Source: JAWPMT01 sp965242775 (GTDB lineage Bacteria > Bacteroidota > Bacteroidia > Cytophagales > Cyclobacteriaceae). From it: DNA of 64,000 nt. The notes below the pieces were generated by a model, which did no database searches, was not told the DNA's origin, and saw only the letters and a program-made list of their open reading frames with translations. Position 1 is the stretch's first letter, and each line of letters opens with the position of its first letter. A program made the translations under genes and the position numbers. Positions 45,171-55,936 of this stretch are shown here, one piece after another. Location of the stretch: assembly GCA_965242775.1 (NCBI GenBank), contig CBDETI010000030.1, positions 62,001 to 126,000 on the forward strand. Direction: 5' to 3'.

Positions 45171-47047
45171 GCCTCCATGTAACGGCTATACCAACGCTGA
45201 AAAACATATAACGACCAAACCAACGACGGGCTATCTCCGGGATCGAAGGAATGCAGCTTCCGTTGCAATTTCCTGATCATATCCCAGCGAAAAAGTTGTT
45301 GCGATTCAATCCGCTCTCGCTCGAATACGAATTGTGCTAATTCGTTTCGAAGATCGTTTCGTAGCCATTTCAAAAGCGGCACCTCAAAACCATGCTTGGG
45401 TCTGCCGTACAATTCCTCTGGGAGCAGATCACGAAACGTTTCTTTGAGTACTCGTTTCCTTTGTCCACCACTCAGTTTCAGAGTGTCGTCCAACCCAAAA
45501 GCATAATCCACCACCTCATGATCCAAAAATGGAACGCGCACCTCCAACCCGTGTGCCATAGACATTAGGTCCACCTTTCTTAGCATGTCACCAGGCAGCA
45601 CCAAAGCCATATCTGCTCGCAACACCTCATTCAAGCCTGTTCCACCATATCCATCCAGAATTTCTGAGCAGCGATCTTCCAGCCCTTCCATACCCACCGG
45701 GTCAACAAGCAGGCCATCGACTACAGCCCGATCGTTAAAAGCAGCCAGGTGCCAGTACTTTCCATTCCCATTTGTGTGGAGGAGTTGAGCATACTTATGC
45801 AACTGTCGCACCTTATCAGTCAACCAGGTATTACGCGACTTTGGAAGCATACGCCAAAACGGAGAAGTCACCCTCAGCAAGGTATTTAGTCGGCTTCGCT
45901 GTTCGCTACGTATCCAAGCCTCATGCTTATTGTATCCGGAAAAAATTTCATCAGCACCATCGCCGGACAAAGCCACCGTGATCTTTCCCTTGGTAAGTTT
46001 ACTCAGAATGTAAAATGGAATCGCCGACGAATCAGCAAAAGGCTCACTGAAGTAGCTAACCACGTCATCATAGTGAGCCAACAGGTCATCATTTGACAAA
46101 GAAAAGACCGTATGCTCCGCCTTGATCTTTTTTGCCACCAACTGGGCATAATGAGTCTCGTCAAAATATTTGTTGTCGGAAAAACCTACAGAAAAAGTCA
46201 GTAATCCAGGATTTAGCTCGGCAGCAATAGCAGAAATCACTGAAGAATCAATCCCACCGCTCAGGAATGCCCCAAGCGGTACATCCGATACCAGACGCCT
46301 TTCCACAGCCTGATACATCAATTTCCTCAAATCAGCTTTTGCACTTGACAAATCCCTAAGATTTGCCTCAGAAGTGGCCAGTGTATAAAAGCTTTGCTCT
46401 TTGATGTCACCTTCCGAAACGGTGAGGCTTTTACCCGGTGCCAACTTTTGCACGCCTTCAAGCATACAAAACTGGTCAGGCACATAAGTAAGTTGCAGAT
46501 ACTGATGAAGAGAAGCCTTGTCGAGTGTTCGAGGGATATTGAAAGCGATCAGCGCCTTAAGTTCCGACCCAAAAATAAACTTGTCGCCATCCCGGAAATA
46601 ATACAAGGGTTTAATGCCAAACCTGTCCCGCGCAAGGGTCACACATTTTTTGTCTCGATCATAAATGGCCATACCAAAGAAGCCATTGAACTTCTCAAAA
46701 CACGCATCGCCCCAAACTTTAAAGGCAGTGAGAATTACCTCCGTATCAGAAGTCGTACGGAAAGTGCACCCTAATCCTATCAGCTGCTCTCGCAATGCAC
46801 GGTAATTATACACTTCTCCGTTATATACCAGAGCAAACCTCTTGGTATCATCAAAAAATGGCTGATTACTCTCTTCAGACAAATCAATGATTGACAAACG
46901 TCTATGTCCGAGACCCACACGGTCATCAAACCAGGTACCATGCGCATCCGGCCCACGCCTACTAAGCATCTTGGTTGCATCCTCCAGGTGCACCAAATGC
47001 ATACGACCAACCATATTAAACGACAAGATGCCCGTAATTCCACACAT
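45167..47047 (-). CDS. asnB: Asparagine synthetase (glutamine-hydrolysing)
   Basis: 626 residues starting MCGITGILSFN, so Cys2 is the glutaminase nucleophile once Met is removed; a longer frame to 47134 would block this and is rejected. Glutaminase domain with RRGPDAHGTW (~45), HRRLSIIDLS and YNGEVYNYRALRE (~85); synthetase domain with the PP-loop FLSGGIDSSVI (~262), VALSGDGADEIFSGYNKH (~365) and VPFLDHEVVD (~500). At about 630 residues it fits the exopolysaccharide-associated asnB subfamily as well as the ordinary enzyme. It is divergent from the NlpC gene, with only 46 bp between starts. Confidence 0.93.
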   Translation of the reverse strand: MCGITGILSFNMVGRMHLVHLEDATKMLSRRGPDAHGTWFDDRVGLGHRRLSIIDLSEESNQPFFDDTKRFALVYNGEVYNYRALREQLIGLGCTFRTTSDTEVILTAFKVWGDACFEKFNGFFGMAIYDRDKKCVTLARDRFGIKPLYYFRDGDKFIFGSELKALIAFNIPRTLDKASLHQYLQLTYVPDQFCMLEGVQKLAPGKSLTVSEGDIKEQSFYTLATSEANLRDLSSAKADLRKLMYQAVERRLVSDVPLGAFLSGGIDSSVISAIAAELNPGLLTFSVGFSDNKYFDETHYAQLVAKKIKAEHTVFSLSNDDLLAHYDDVVSYFSEPFADSSAIPFYILSKLTKGKITVALSGDGADEIFSGYNKHEAWIRSEQRSRLNTLLRVTSPFWRMLPKSRNTWLTDKVRQLHKYAQLLHTNGNGKYWHLAAFNDRAVVDGLLVDPVGMEGLEDRCSEILDGYGGTGLNEVLRADMALVLPGDMLRKVDLMSMAHGLEVRVPFLDHEVVDYAFGLDDTLKLSGGQRKRVLKETFRDLLPEELYGRPKHGFEVPLLKWLRNDLRNELAQFVFERERIESQQLFRWDMIRKLQRKLHSFDPGDSPSLVWSLYVFQRWYSRYMEA

Positions 47048-47093
47048 GCTTTCGCTAACTTTAAATGCAGATTTGCCGCAAAATACATCGAAA

Positions 47094-47570
47094 ATGAAAT
47101 CCCTTAAGCTCATCTGCTTACTACTTCCACTCATGATGCTCCTTGCTCTTCCAGAAACGGCTGCTCAGGGCAAAAAAAAGCGAAAAAAAATCAGCACAGT
47201 CATTTGGAAAGCAAAGACCTACTTGGGTACTCCCTACCGCTACGGCGGTAGCAGCAAAGGAGGTATTGATTGTTCCGGCCTTATTAAAAATTGTTATGCG
47301 GTTATTGGCGTCGACTTACCCCGAACGGCCAAGGAGCAGAGCAAAATTGGCAATTCCAAGAGTTGGGGAAGCGTACGTGAGGGGGATATTGTCTACTTCA
47401 AATTCAAACAAAAAGGCGAAAAATGGTGGCACACAGGCATGATCACCAAAGCTAGTAAAAACGACATTCGATTTATACACGCTTCCACAAGTCGGGGTGT
47501 CGTTGAATCCAATCTAATGTCGGATTACTACAAAAAAAATGTTAAAAAATTTCGGAGAGTGATCAAGTGA
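47094..47570 (+). CDS. NlpC/P60 cell-wall peptidase, exported
   Basis: 158 residues. Signal peptide MKSLKLICLLLPLMMLLALP ending near AAQG, a basic linker (KKKRKKIS), then an NlpC/P60 domain: YRYGGSSKGGIDCSGLIKNC with the catalytic Cys, WWHTGMITKA with the catalytic His, and FIHASTSRGV with the third polar residue. Such enzymes cut peptide bonds in peptidoglycan stems. It has no SH3 domain, so it is a minimal form. ATG 47094 is chosen because it gives the signal peptide. Confidence 0.9.
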   Translation: MKSLKLICLLLPLMMLLALPETAAQGKKKRKKISTVIWKAKTYLGTPYRYGGSSKGGIDCSGLIKNCYAVIGVDLPRTAKEQSKIGNSKSWGSVREGDIVYFKFKQKGEKWWHTGMITKASKNDIRFIHASTSRGVVESNLMSDYYKKNVKKFRRVIK

Positions 47571-47753
47571 AATTTGGAGAGAACATATTGATTTTCACCC
47601 ATCAGATATTCGGGCTGTCCGCATAAAACCAACGCCCTACCTACCATCCCGTCTATTTTGCAAGGGCACTCCTTTGATCCACAATATCGTTGAAGAAATG
47701 AAGTCGAGAAGGCCACCAAAAGCAAAAATTCCATATCTTCGCCTTTCGATTTT

Positions 47754-47827
47754 GGGGATGTAGCTCAGTTGGCTAGAGCGCTTGACTGGCAGTCAAGAGG
47801 TCGTGGGTTCGAATCCCATCTTCTCCA
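47754..47827 (+). tRNA. tRNA-Ala, anticodon GGC
   Basis: A full cloverleaf: acceptor GGGGATG with CTTCTCC (one U-U mismatch at 6-67), D stem GCTC/GAGC, anticodon stem CTTGA/TCAAG with loop CTGGCAG (anticodon GGC, 47788-47790), and T arm GTGGG-TTCGAAT-CCCAT. The G3-U70 wobble pair, the main identity element of alanine tRNA, is present. No CCA is encoded (the sequence continues A-C-T-C). A REP-like palindrome begins 7 nt downstream. Confidence 0.93.
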
Positions 47828-47833
47828 CTCTCA

Positions 47834-47859
47834 CCCGCCGAAGCTTTAGCGAAGGCGGG
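47834..47859. repeat. REP-like palindrome, copy 1
   Basis: CCCGCC-GAAGC-TTTA-GCGAA-GGCGGG: outer arms CCCGCC/GGCGGG plus a near-complementary inner part. It follows tRNA-Ala(GGC) and could stabilise its 3' end. Other versions lie at 48054-48078, 55937-55962 and 56047-56072. Confidence 0.7.
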
Positions 47860-48053
47860 TCTACTATAATCCGAAGCTTTAGGTAGCTTGGACCTTTATT
47901 TCCAGAAGTCTTGCCCAAAGCGTCAAGTAAATCCCAAGCTTCAGCATAGGCAGAGGTCTTGTCCGCCGTGGCTGTAGTGAGGAGGAGGGTTTCTGTGGTA
48001 ACTTTAACCAAAATGGGTTTTATCCTTTGCAGCTTTCGCCAGGTGGGTTTTAT

Positions 48054-48078
48054 CCGCCGAAGCTTTTAGCGAAGGCGG
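48054..48078. repeat. REP-like palindrome, copy 2
   Basis: CCGCCGAAGCTTTTAGCGAAGGCGG, nearly identical to copy 1 with one extra T in the loop, 38 bp before the M23 peptidase gene. The 545-bp stretch between NlpC and the M23 gene holds only the tRNA, these palindromes and short degenerate pieces of the same motif (for example GAAGCTTTAGG near 47874). Confidence 0.65.
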
Positions 48079-48115
48079 GAAACCAAATACCGATTCATCC
48101 CGTATCCACTGTTTA

Positions 48116-49273
48116 ATGAAACGAAAGGCGCTTACGCTCACGATACCGACCCTCCTATGTCTTTTTTTGTCGTGCAGCGAAGAAAAAGTACCTGAAAAGT
48201 TCTACCCCAGAAATGATCATGAGGCTTATTGGCACGCTTTGACACAGGTCGATCTTGACCACACTGCATTAGGTAAAGACTGGATCAGGGCCGCAGAAAC
48301 AACCCTCTCCAATCCGCAGAAATCCGTATTACCTTACCTCGAAGCCCTGCACCTTGACCCAAAAATCGCCGAGGCAATAACATACCGTTTCAAAGCGAAG
48401 AGGGGTCAGAAAATTTCAATAGAACTCTCCCCTTTGTCAGCAGACAGCTCAATATTATTCATCGATGTTTTTAGAGTGATCAGTGATTCTCTTCAAGAAT
48501 ATCGCCACATTGCTACAGCCGACAGCTCCTTTAAATTGGCCTTTGAAGCACGTAAAAACAACCATTATTTGCTTCGAATCCAACCCGAACTGCTGAGAGG
48601 TGGCAATTACAGGTTGAGTGTAGATGTTGGGCCGAGTTTCAAATTCCCCGTAGCAGGAAAAAACAAAAGGGCCATACAAAGCTTTTTCGGTGACCCCCGG
48701 GATGGGGGCCGTCGCGAGCACCACGGTGTAGATATCTTCGCTAGAAGACATACGCCCATCCTGGCCCCATGCGATGGTTATATCCGATTCGTAGGGGTCC
48801 GAGGCCTTGGAGGTAAAGTGATTTGGCTTCAAGATTCAAAGCACTACGACAACCTTTATTTCGCCCACTTGGACAGTCAGTGGGTCAAAGCAAGAACATT
48901 CGTCAAAACAGGAGATACCTTAGGCACCGTGGGCAATACAGGAAACGCCAGATTCACTCCACCACACTTGCACTTCGGAATATATAACAATGGCCCAATG
49001 GACCCCTACTACTTCATAGCGGATACCAAACGTAAGGTTGTGGAACCAGGGCCGACAGAAGGCATTCTGGGCCAGATGAAAAAAAGTACCAATACACAGA
49101 TTATTACCAGGGAAGCGCAAGGCAAATCTCCACTCGATACCCTTACCAAGGATGAACACCTGCGCATTACAGCAATTGTCGGTAACACACTACGTGTTAA
49201 GACTCTGGCCGGCAAAACGGGATACCTCCCCCGCAAAGCCCTGGTCAGCCTACAAGACGTTCTCGATGATTGA
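48116..49273 (+). CDS. M23 (LytM-type) peptidase lipoprotein with C-terminal SH3-like domain
   Basis: 385 residues. The leader LTIPTLLCLFLSC ends in a lipobox Cys. A strand-rich domain (~85-180) precedes the M23 zinc endopeptidase domain: REHHGVDIFARRHTPILAPC (~200, H-x3-D ligands), YFAHLDSQWVKARTFVKTGD (~245) and PPHLHFGIYNNG (~285, H-x-H). A short SH3-like region follows at the end (LRITAIVGNTLRVKTLAGKT). The metal and catalytic residues look complete, so it is probably an active peptidoglycan hydrolase at the envelope. Ends 18 bp from the convergent OmpA-type gene. Confidence 0.9.
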   Translation: MKRKALTLTIPTLLCLFLSCSEEKVPEKFYPRNDHEAYWHALTQVDLDHTALGKDWIRAAETTLSNPQKSVLPYLEALHLDPKIAEAITYRFKAKRGQKISIELSPLSADSSILFIDVFRVISDSLQEYRHIATADSSFKLAFEARKNNHYLLRIQPELLRGGNYRLSVDVGPSFKFPVAGKNKRAIQSFFGDPRDGGRREHHGVDIFARRHTPILAPCDGYIRFVGVRGLGGKVIWLQDSKHYDNLYFAHLDSQWVKARTFVKTGDTLGTVGNTGNARFTPPHLHFGIYNNGPMDPYYFIADTKRKVVEPGPTEGILGQMKKSTNTQIITREAQGKSPLDTLTKDEHLRITAIVGNTLRVKTLAGKTGYLPRKALVSLQDVLDD

Positions 49274-49291
49274 TCAACTATTTCGGTTAAC

Positions 49292-49915
49292 CTACTGATC
49301 CAAATCGGCGCGATCAAAAACCACCTCGAAAACCACACGGCGATTCCTGGCCTTTCCTTCTCTCGTTTCATTGCTTGCTACCGGCTGAGTTTCACCATAG
49401 CCAAAAGCCTTCATTCTTTCCGATTCTATTCCCTTGTCTGTTAAATACTGGAGCGTAGCATCCGACCGTCGTTCCGATAGATCCAGGTTGGATTCATCAG
49501 AACCATCGCTATCCGTGTGTCCTTCGATTTTTAGATAGTAACTGGGGTTATCCTTCATGATTTTAGCCACATTATCCAAAATGGAGTAGGATACTGGCTT
49601 GATTACAGCTTTAGCAGTTTCAAATTGAATGCCCTGCAACGCCTGCTCAAAAACGAGTAGCGTCTCCTCCGAAAGCGGAGCGCAACCACCATTCTCGTCA
49701 ATACCCGCCTCATCAGGGCATTTATCTTCTTCGTCCCTGATCAAGTCCTCGTCACGATCTGAAATAATTGTGAAAGACACCCGGTTGTCAGGATTATCTG
49801 GATCGAGCACAAGAATGTTATCAACATTTTGAAAGGGTTCCGAGGCACCTAAGGCCGCCTTTGCAATGACCCTCCTATCACTGATCCCCTTATCCAGGAA
49901 AAAAACGATGAACAA
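49292..49915 (-). CDS. OmpA-domain C-terminal half of a frameshifted gene
   Basis: This frame reads LFIVFFLDKGISDRRVIAKA, continuing directly the OmpA-like domain that breaks off in the frame upstream. It then has a calcium-type linker (DRDEDLIRDEEDKCPDEAG, thrombospondin type 3-like) and a complete second OmpA domain (IQFETAKAVIKPVSYSILDN, LKIEGHTDSDGSDESNLDLS, ARNRRVVFEVVFDR). The apparent start codon at 49915 is a TTG inside the upstream coding sequence and is not a real start. The two frames join by removing one base from a run of seven A on the plus strand (49899-49905). Best read as the 3' half of a single gene spanning 49292-51308. Confidence 0.8.
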   Translation of the reverse strand: MFIVFFLDKGISDRRVIAKAALGASEPFQNVDNILVLDPDNPDNRVSFTIISDRDEDLIRDEEDKCPDEAGIDENGGCAPLSEETLLVFEQALQGIQFETAKAVIKPVSYSILDNVAKIMKDNPSYYLKIEGHTDSDGSDESNLDLSERRSDATLQYLTDKGIESERMKAFGYGETQPVASNETREGKARNRRVVFEVVFDRADLDQ

Positions 49916-51308
49916 CTAGCAACCTCTCTTCCGACAGCTGCTGTTCATTACCCCCACCGGCGGCTACATGTACTCTTATTTCAAATTTTATACTTGGGTA
50001 GTCCGTCAAGTACTTCACCATCCGATCAAGCTCTTCAATACCCAGTGACGTCAGCGACGTACTACCCGGATCAAAAGCCACATCATGAGATATAAGCGTA
50101 TTCCCGACTTCAATCGGCACCAAATATAAATCCGCGGTAATCTCCCTTTTATCAGTTTCCGTAACCTCCAGATATTGTGATGTCGACAGGTAATCGTCCG
50201 CCTCTGCTAGCAAGCGAAACTTCTTTGGGAACTCAAAAATTGATCGTGAATACTTATGTTCCGCATTGCTGGTAACAAAATGTTTATCCTCAACCAATGG
50301 ATCAGGAGTGGTAATAGCTACCTCCGTGGTAATAGCCCCTTTTGTGAGTTTATTCCGTGTTACGCCACTTACAATCACACCTGGCGTAGGGTTAAGATGC
50401 AACGGAATGATAGCCCTGAAGATGTCCCTTGAATCTGAGTTACTTTCCGTATCAGAGACGAAATATGCGTGCTCTCCACGGGCCGGGATAGTAAAATAGG
50501 CCTCGAAACCAGCGGTGTTGAAGGCATCTCCGAGATTCTCGGGTTCCGACCAGTTCGTCCACGTATCATCCAGTCTCGTAGAATAAAAGATATCAGCACC
50601 TCCAAACCCCTCATGGCCGAAGCTGGAAAAAAATAGGGTTCTACCATCTGAAGATAAGAATGGCGAGAATTCAGCCTCATAAGTATTCACATTCCCTCCA
50701 ATGTTCTTGGGCTCGGTCCAGTTAAAGTCATCAATACGTTCACTTACATAAATATCTTGATCCCCATAACTCCCCTTGCTTTCTATCGCCAAAAACATGC
50801 GTTGACCATCATTAGTAATAAAGTAGTCTATGAAGTCACTGACATTTTTGAATTTATTGATGGTAATAGCCCTTGGACTCGTCCATCCGTCAGCAGTCTG
50901 AAAACTCAGGGAAGCCCCTTTCTCATATCCTTTTGCCGTAAATACGTTGATAACCAGCGCTGTATCGGCGCCGTGCGATAGCGACGAGATACCATTAGGA
51001 AACTTATTGTTCAAAGGCGTTCCAATATTAACTGGCTTGGTCCAAATTTGATCAGCATCTCTGGAGGCGTAATAAATATCTTGGATATCATCCTCACCTC
51101 CCGTGTTCATCGGATGGTATTGGCGCGTGAGAAATAAAGTGCTATTATCGTAAGAAATAATTGGCTTCGTCTCAGTGAAGCTGGTATTGATATGATCTCC
51201 AAGTCTTTCTCTTGGAGTAAAATCTAAATCTTGAGACAATGCGGATAGCTGTCCAGCTATCAGCCCGAATGCTAACGAAAGCTTGGGCAAAAAAGGAGAT
51301 TTTAACAT
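49890..51308 (-). CDS. PD40-repeat/OmpA-type exported protein, N-terminal part of a frameshifted gene
   Basis: 472 residues in this frame. A signal peptide (FLPKLSLAFGLIAGQLSALS) is followed by PD40 propeller repeats (KPIISYDNSTLFLTRQYHPM, YEAEFSPFLSSDGRTLFFSS, EAYFTIPARGEHAYFVSD), a strand domain (~310-400), and the start of an OmpA-like domain (DVAFDPGSTSLTSLGIEELD, IKFEIRVHVAAGGGNEQQLS). It ends abruptly after VVHRFFPG because of a +1 shift at the homopolymer 49899-49905; without one base the reading continues as RFFLDKGISD. The full product would be about 670 residues with two OmpA domains. It may be a true pseudogene, a sequencing error or a slippage site. Confidence 0.82.
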   Translation of the reverse strand: MLKSPFLPKLSLAFGLIAGQLSALSQDLDFTPRERLGDHINTSFTETKPIISYDNSTLFLTRQYHPMNTGGEDDIQDIYYASRDADQIWTKPVNIGTPLNNKFPNGISSLSHGADTALVINVFTAKGYEKGASLSFQTADGWTSPRAITINKFKNVSDFIDYFITNDGQRMFLAIESKGSYGDQDIYVSERIDDFNWTEPKNIGGNVNTYEAEFSPFLSSDGRTLFFSSFGHEGFGGADIFYSTRLDDTWTNWSEPENLGDAFNTAGFEAYFTIPARGEHAYFVSDTESNSDSRDIFRAIIPLHLNPTPGVIVSGVTRNKLTKGAITTEVAITTPDPLVEDKHFVTSNAEHKYSRSIFEFPKKFRLLAEADDYLSTSQYLEVTETDKREITADLYLVPIEVGNTLISHDVAFDPGSTSLTSLGIEELDRMVKYLTDYPSIKFEIRVHVAAGGGNEQQLSEERLLVVHRFFPG

Positions 51309-51704
51309 TTTATCTTAGGTAAGTTGGCAATGTGAATCTATCTCCTTATCAGTCGAGTGGACTCAAAATTTCGATAAACTGCTGAAAATCCGCCTTGTTG
51401 ATAAGGTAACTGCTGGTAAGTCGAATACGGAGGTATCTAACACCCTATCATTTTAAAAGTCAAACACTACCAGCTACTACCGACCGACCTACCCAAGTAC
51501 CTGAATAATGAGGCACGAAGATGAACTAAATTATTATTCTTTTGGAAAGCCTCACTGCCAGCCGCTCCCAGCTTACTCACTCACCCCCCTCGCGCATGGT
51601 TCAGCCTCAGGCCCCGCTAGCCTTCGCACATTGCTTGCCTGTGCTTCACCTTATGCTCTTGCCAAAACCCCAGAGCCTGTCTGAGGATAAACTACCTGTC
51701 ACCC
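51309..51704. other. Intergenic stretch with no recognisable gene
   Basis: About 400 bp between the OmpA-type gene and the repeat-rich end of the rRNA operon. Up to ~51540 it is AT-rich like other intergenic DNA; from ~51550 it becomes GC-rich and C-rich on the plus strand. A small plus-strand reading frame at 51542-51739 has no gene-like features. Confidence 0.6.
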
Positions 51705-51752
51705 TGAGCCTGTCGAAGGGTGAGCCTGTCGAAGGGTGAGCCTGTCGAAGGG
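51705..51752. repeat. Three tandem copies of a 16-bp REP-like motif
   Basis: TGAGCCTGTCGAAGGG is repeated three times without change (51705-51720, 51721-51736, 51737-51752). With the preceding CACCC the first copy can form TCACCCT...AGGGTGA. Similar CCTTCGACAGGCTCAGGG palindromes are known as REP-type elements in many bacteria. Confidence 0.8.
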
Positions 51753-51760
51753 TGAGGGGT

Positions 51761-51856
51761 GCCCGACTAGGGGCTTAACTTGTGGAACGCCCCCGGTCTG
51801 TTCGGAATGGGAAGAGGGCGGACGGCCAGCCTGGACACCCTCACAGTAATCACCAC
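51761..51856 (-). pseudogene. 5S rRNA-like unit A (5' half only)
   Basis: On the minus strand this reads as the first half of a 5S gene (GGTGATTACTGTGAGGGTGT, CTCTTCCCATTCCGAACAGA, AAGTTAAGCCCCT) with the same GC-rich inserts as unit B. It stops after the third insert and is replaced by the REP-like repeats. About 180 bp from 51761 to 51940, including the following hairpin, is nearly identical to 52028-52209. Confidence 0.75.
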
Positions 51857-51877
51857 CCCATCATCCAGGCAATAAAA

Positions 51878-51907
51878 AAAGGGTATCATCTTTCGATAAT
51901 ACCCTTT
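51878..51907 (-). terminator. Intrinsic terminator hairpin in the 5S-like tandem array (copy A)
   Basis: AAAGGGTAT pairs with ATACCCTTT around a 12-nt loop. On the minus strand it is followed by a T-rich run (complement of 51874-51880). It lies between the 5S-like units B and A and is a near copy of 52148-52175. Confidence 0.7.
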
Positions 51908-51930
51908 GATAAAAAGCCGGGCCGCGTAGG

Positions 51931-52123
51931 CTGGCAACGACTTACTGACTGCGCGTCCCGCTCCCACCTGCTACGGCAGCCGTAGTGGAACGAAACCATC
52001 AGCCTAGCCGGCCGCACACTGAAGGGTACCCGACTAGGGGCTTAACTTGTGGAACGCCCCCGGTCTGTTCGGAATGAGAAGAGGGCGGGGCGGCCAGCCT
52101 GGACACCCTCACAGTAATCACCA
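51931..52123 (-). pseudogene. Expanded 5S rRNA-like unit B (193 nt instead of ~108)
   Basis: All main 5S blocks occur in order on the minus strand: GGTGATTACTGTGAGGGTGT, CCTCTTCTCATTCCGAACAG, AAGTTAAGCCCCT, CTGATGGT, CTGCCGTAGCAGGTGGGAG and AGTAAGTCGTTGCCAG. Five GC-rich inserts separate them, at plus positions 52085-52100 (16), 52049-52063 (15), 52003-52035 (33), 51980-51994 (15) and 51947-51960 (14). The first two are partly complementary (GCCCCG with CGGGGGC) and would extend helix III; the fourth makes CTACGGC/GCCGTAG with the next block. Not a normal 5S and probably non-functional in ribosomes, but the structure is striking. Confidence 0.75.
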
Positions 52124-52147
52124 CCCCCATCATCCAGGCAATAAAAA

Positions 52148-52175
52148 AAGGGTATCATCTTTCGATAATACCCTT
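52148..52175 (-). terminator. Intrinsic terminator hairpin in the 5S-like tandem array (copy B)
   Basis: AAGGGTAT with ATACCCTT, same loop as copy A, and a T-run on the minus strand (complement of 52143-52149). It lies upstream of unit B in the transcription direction. Confidence 0.65.
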
Positions 52176-52198
52176 GATAAAAAGCCGGGCCGTGTAGG

Positions 52199-52260
52199 CT
52201 GGCAACGACGCGCATGGCTAATGCGGCACGCGCAGTGTTACTCTCCAGAGTAAGTCGTTG
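52199..52260. repeat. Inverted 5S 3'-end scar with a 28-nt GC-rich insert
   Basis: On the plus strand CTGGCAACGAC (3' end of 5S read backwards) is followed by a 28-nt insert (52210-52237), TTACTCTCC, and then AGAGTAAGTCGTTG, which is the same 5S 3' end in the opposite direction. The result is a head-to-head palindrome interrupted by the insert. Part of the insert (CACTGCGCGTGCCG on the minus strand) resembles the 14-nt insert of unit B in the other orientation. Confidence 0.7.
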
Positions 52261-52286
52261 ATTCCAATGATGTTATAAAACAAAAA

Positions 52287-52311
52287 ACCCTTACCGATAC
52301 TCGATAAGGGT
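52287..52311 (-). terminator. Terminator of the rRNA operon
   Basis: ACCCTTA pairs with TAAGGGT around an 11-nt loop; on the minus strand six T follow directly (complement of 52282-52287). It begins 13 bp after the 5S gene. Confidence 0.8.
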
Positions 52312-52323
52312 CTTATAATAAAC

Positions 52324-52431
<108 letters not shown>

Positions 52432-52490
52432 AAAATCTTAAATGCAAACTACTTTTGCATCTCTGGTAATATTCACCGGATTCACCACTT

Positions 52491-52531
52491 GAGGGTGGAC
52501 ACCCTCACCTACGCGGCCCGGCTGTAATCAC
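52491..52531 (-). pseudogene. 5S 5'-end fragment with a 14-nt insert in the 23S-5S spacer
   Basis: The plus-strand ends match the canonical 5S start read backwards (GGTGGACACCCTC ... GCTGTAATCACCAT, also followed by AAAATCTT as in the real gene), but ACCTACGCGGCCCG is inserted in the middle (~52507-52520). The core CCTACGCGGCCCGGC is the exact reverse complement of GCCGGGCCGCGTAGG at 51917-51931 between the downstream units. Confidence 0.7.
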
Positions 52532-52689
52532 CATAAAATCTTTAAAGTACTAATACATAGTACGCTGTACTTAATACTTCATACTCTGTACTATTAATAT
52601 AACATGTTGTCCAAGCAAAAGATCCTACCAAGAATGGTCGAACGAGTATATCATACCAGATTATAGTTATAATACTAAAATCCGGTCTC

Positions 52690-55570
<2,881 letters not shown>

Positions 55571-55729
55571 CTGCATAGAGTCAGACTCGTAACGATATAC
55601 TCGCTCCTTTCATCCAATCAACAACCTGACTAGCAGATCGTATCTTAAATGAATACCTAGCCAGCGCTTTATACGCCCGCCAGATTTAAAATATTCTCAG
55701 TGAATCTTTTACTTGTTACTAACAACATG

Positions 55730-55738
55730 TCAATGAAC
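55730..55738 (-). promoter_or_regulatory. boxA-like antitermination element in the 16S-23S spacer
   Basis: Minus strand GTTCATTGA followed by CATGTTG. It resembles GTTCTTTGA in the 16S leader (58101-58109). Bacterial rRNA operons usually carry boxA in both the leader and the spacer. Confidence 0.4.
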
Positions 55739-55936
55739 TCTTCCTCCGGTCTTTTAGCAATCAATTAATACGCAATGGCTCATCGCTGTATCCAATCTCA
55801 TGCATCCGGATTAGACCTCCCTTAAGTACTTAGTAAAACCTACTAAGTAGTAAGTACTGGCTATTAAGTACTAAAACTTAATAACTAAAAGGTTTTCAAT
55901 AAATCAAAACCAACCCTTCCGGTTGATCTCTCAATC

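Noticed and set aside
47793..48011. Minus-strand reading frame ending in MGFEPTTS across tRNA-Ala(GGC)
   Set aside because: This C-terminal string is a well-known artefact of translating the antisense of a tRNA T-arm; the frame is not a gene.
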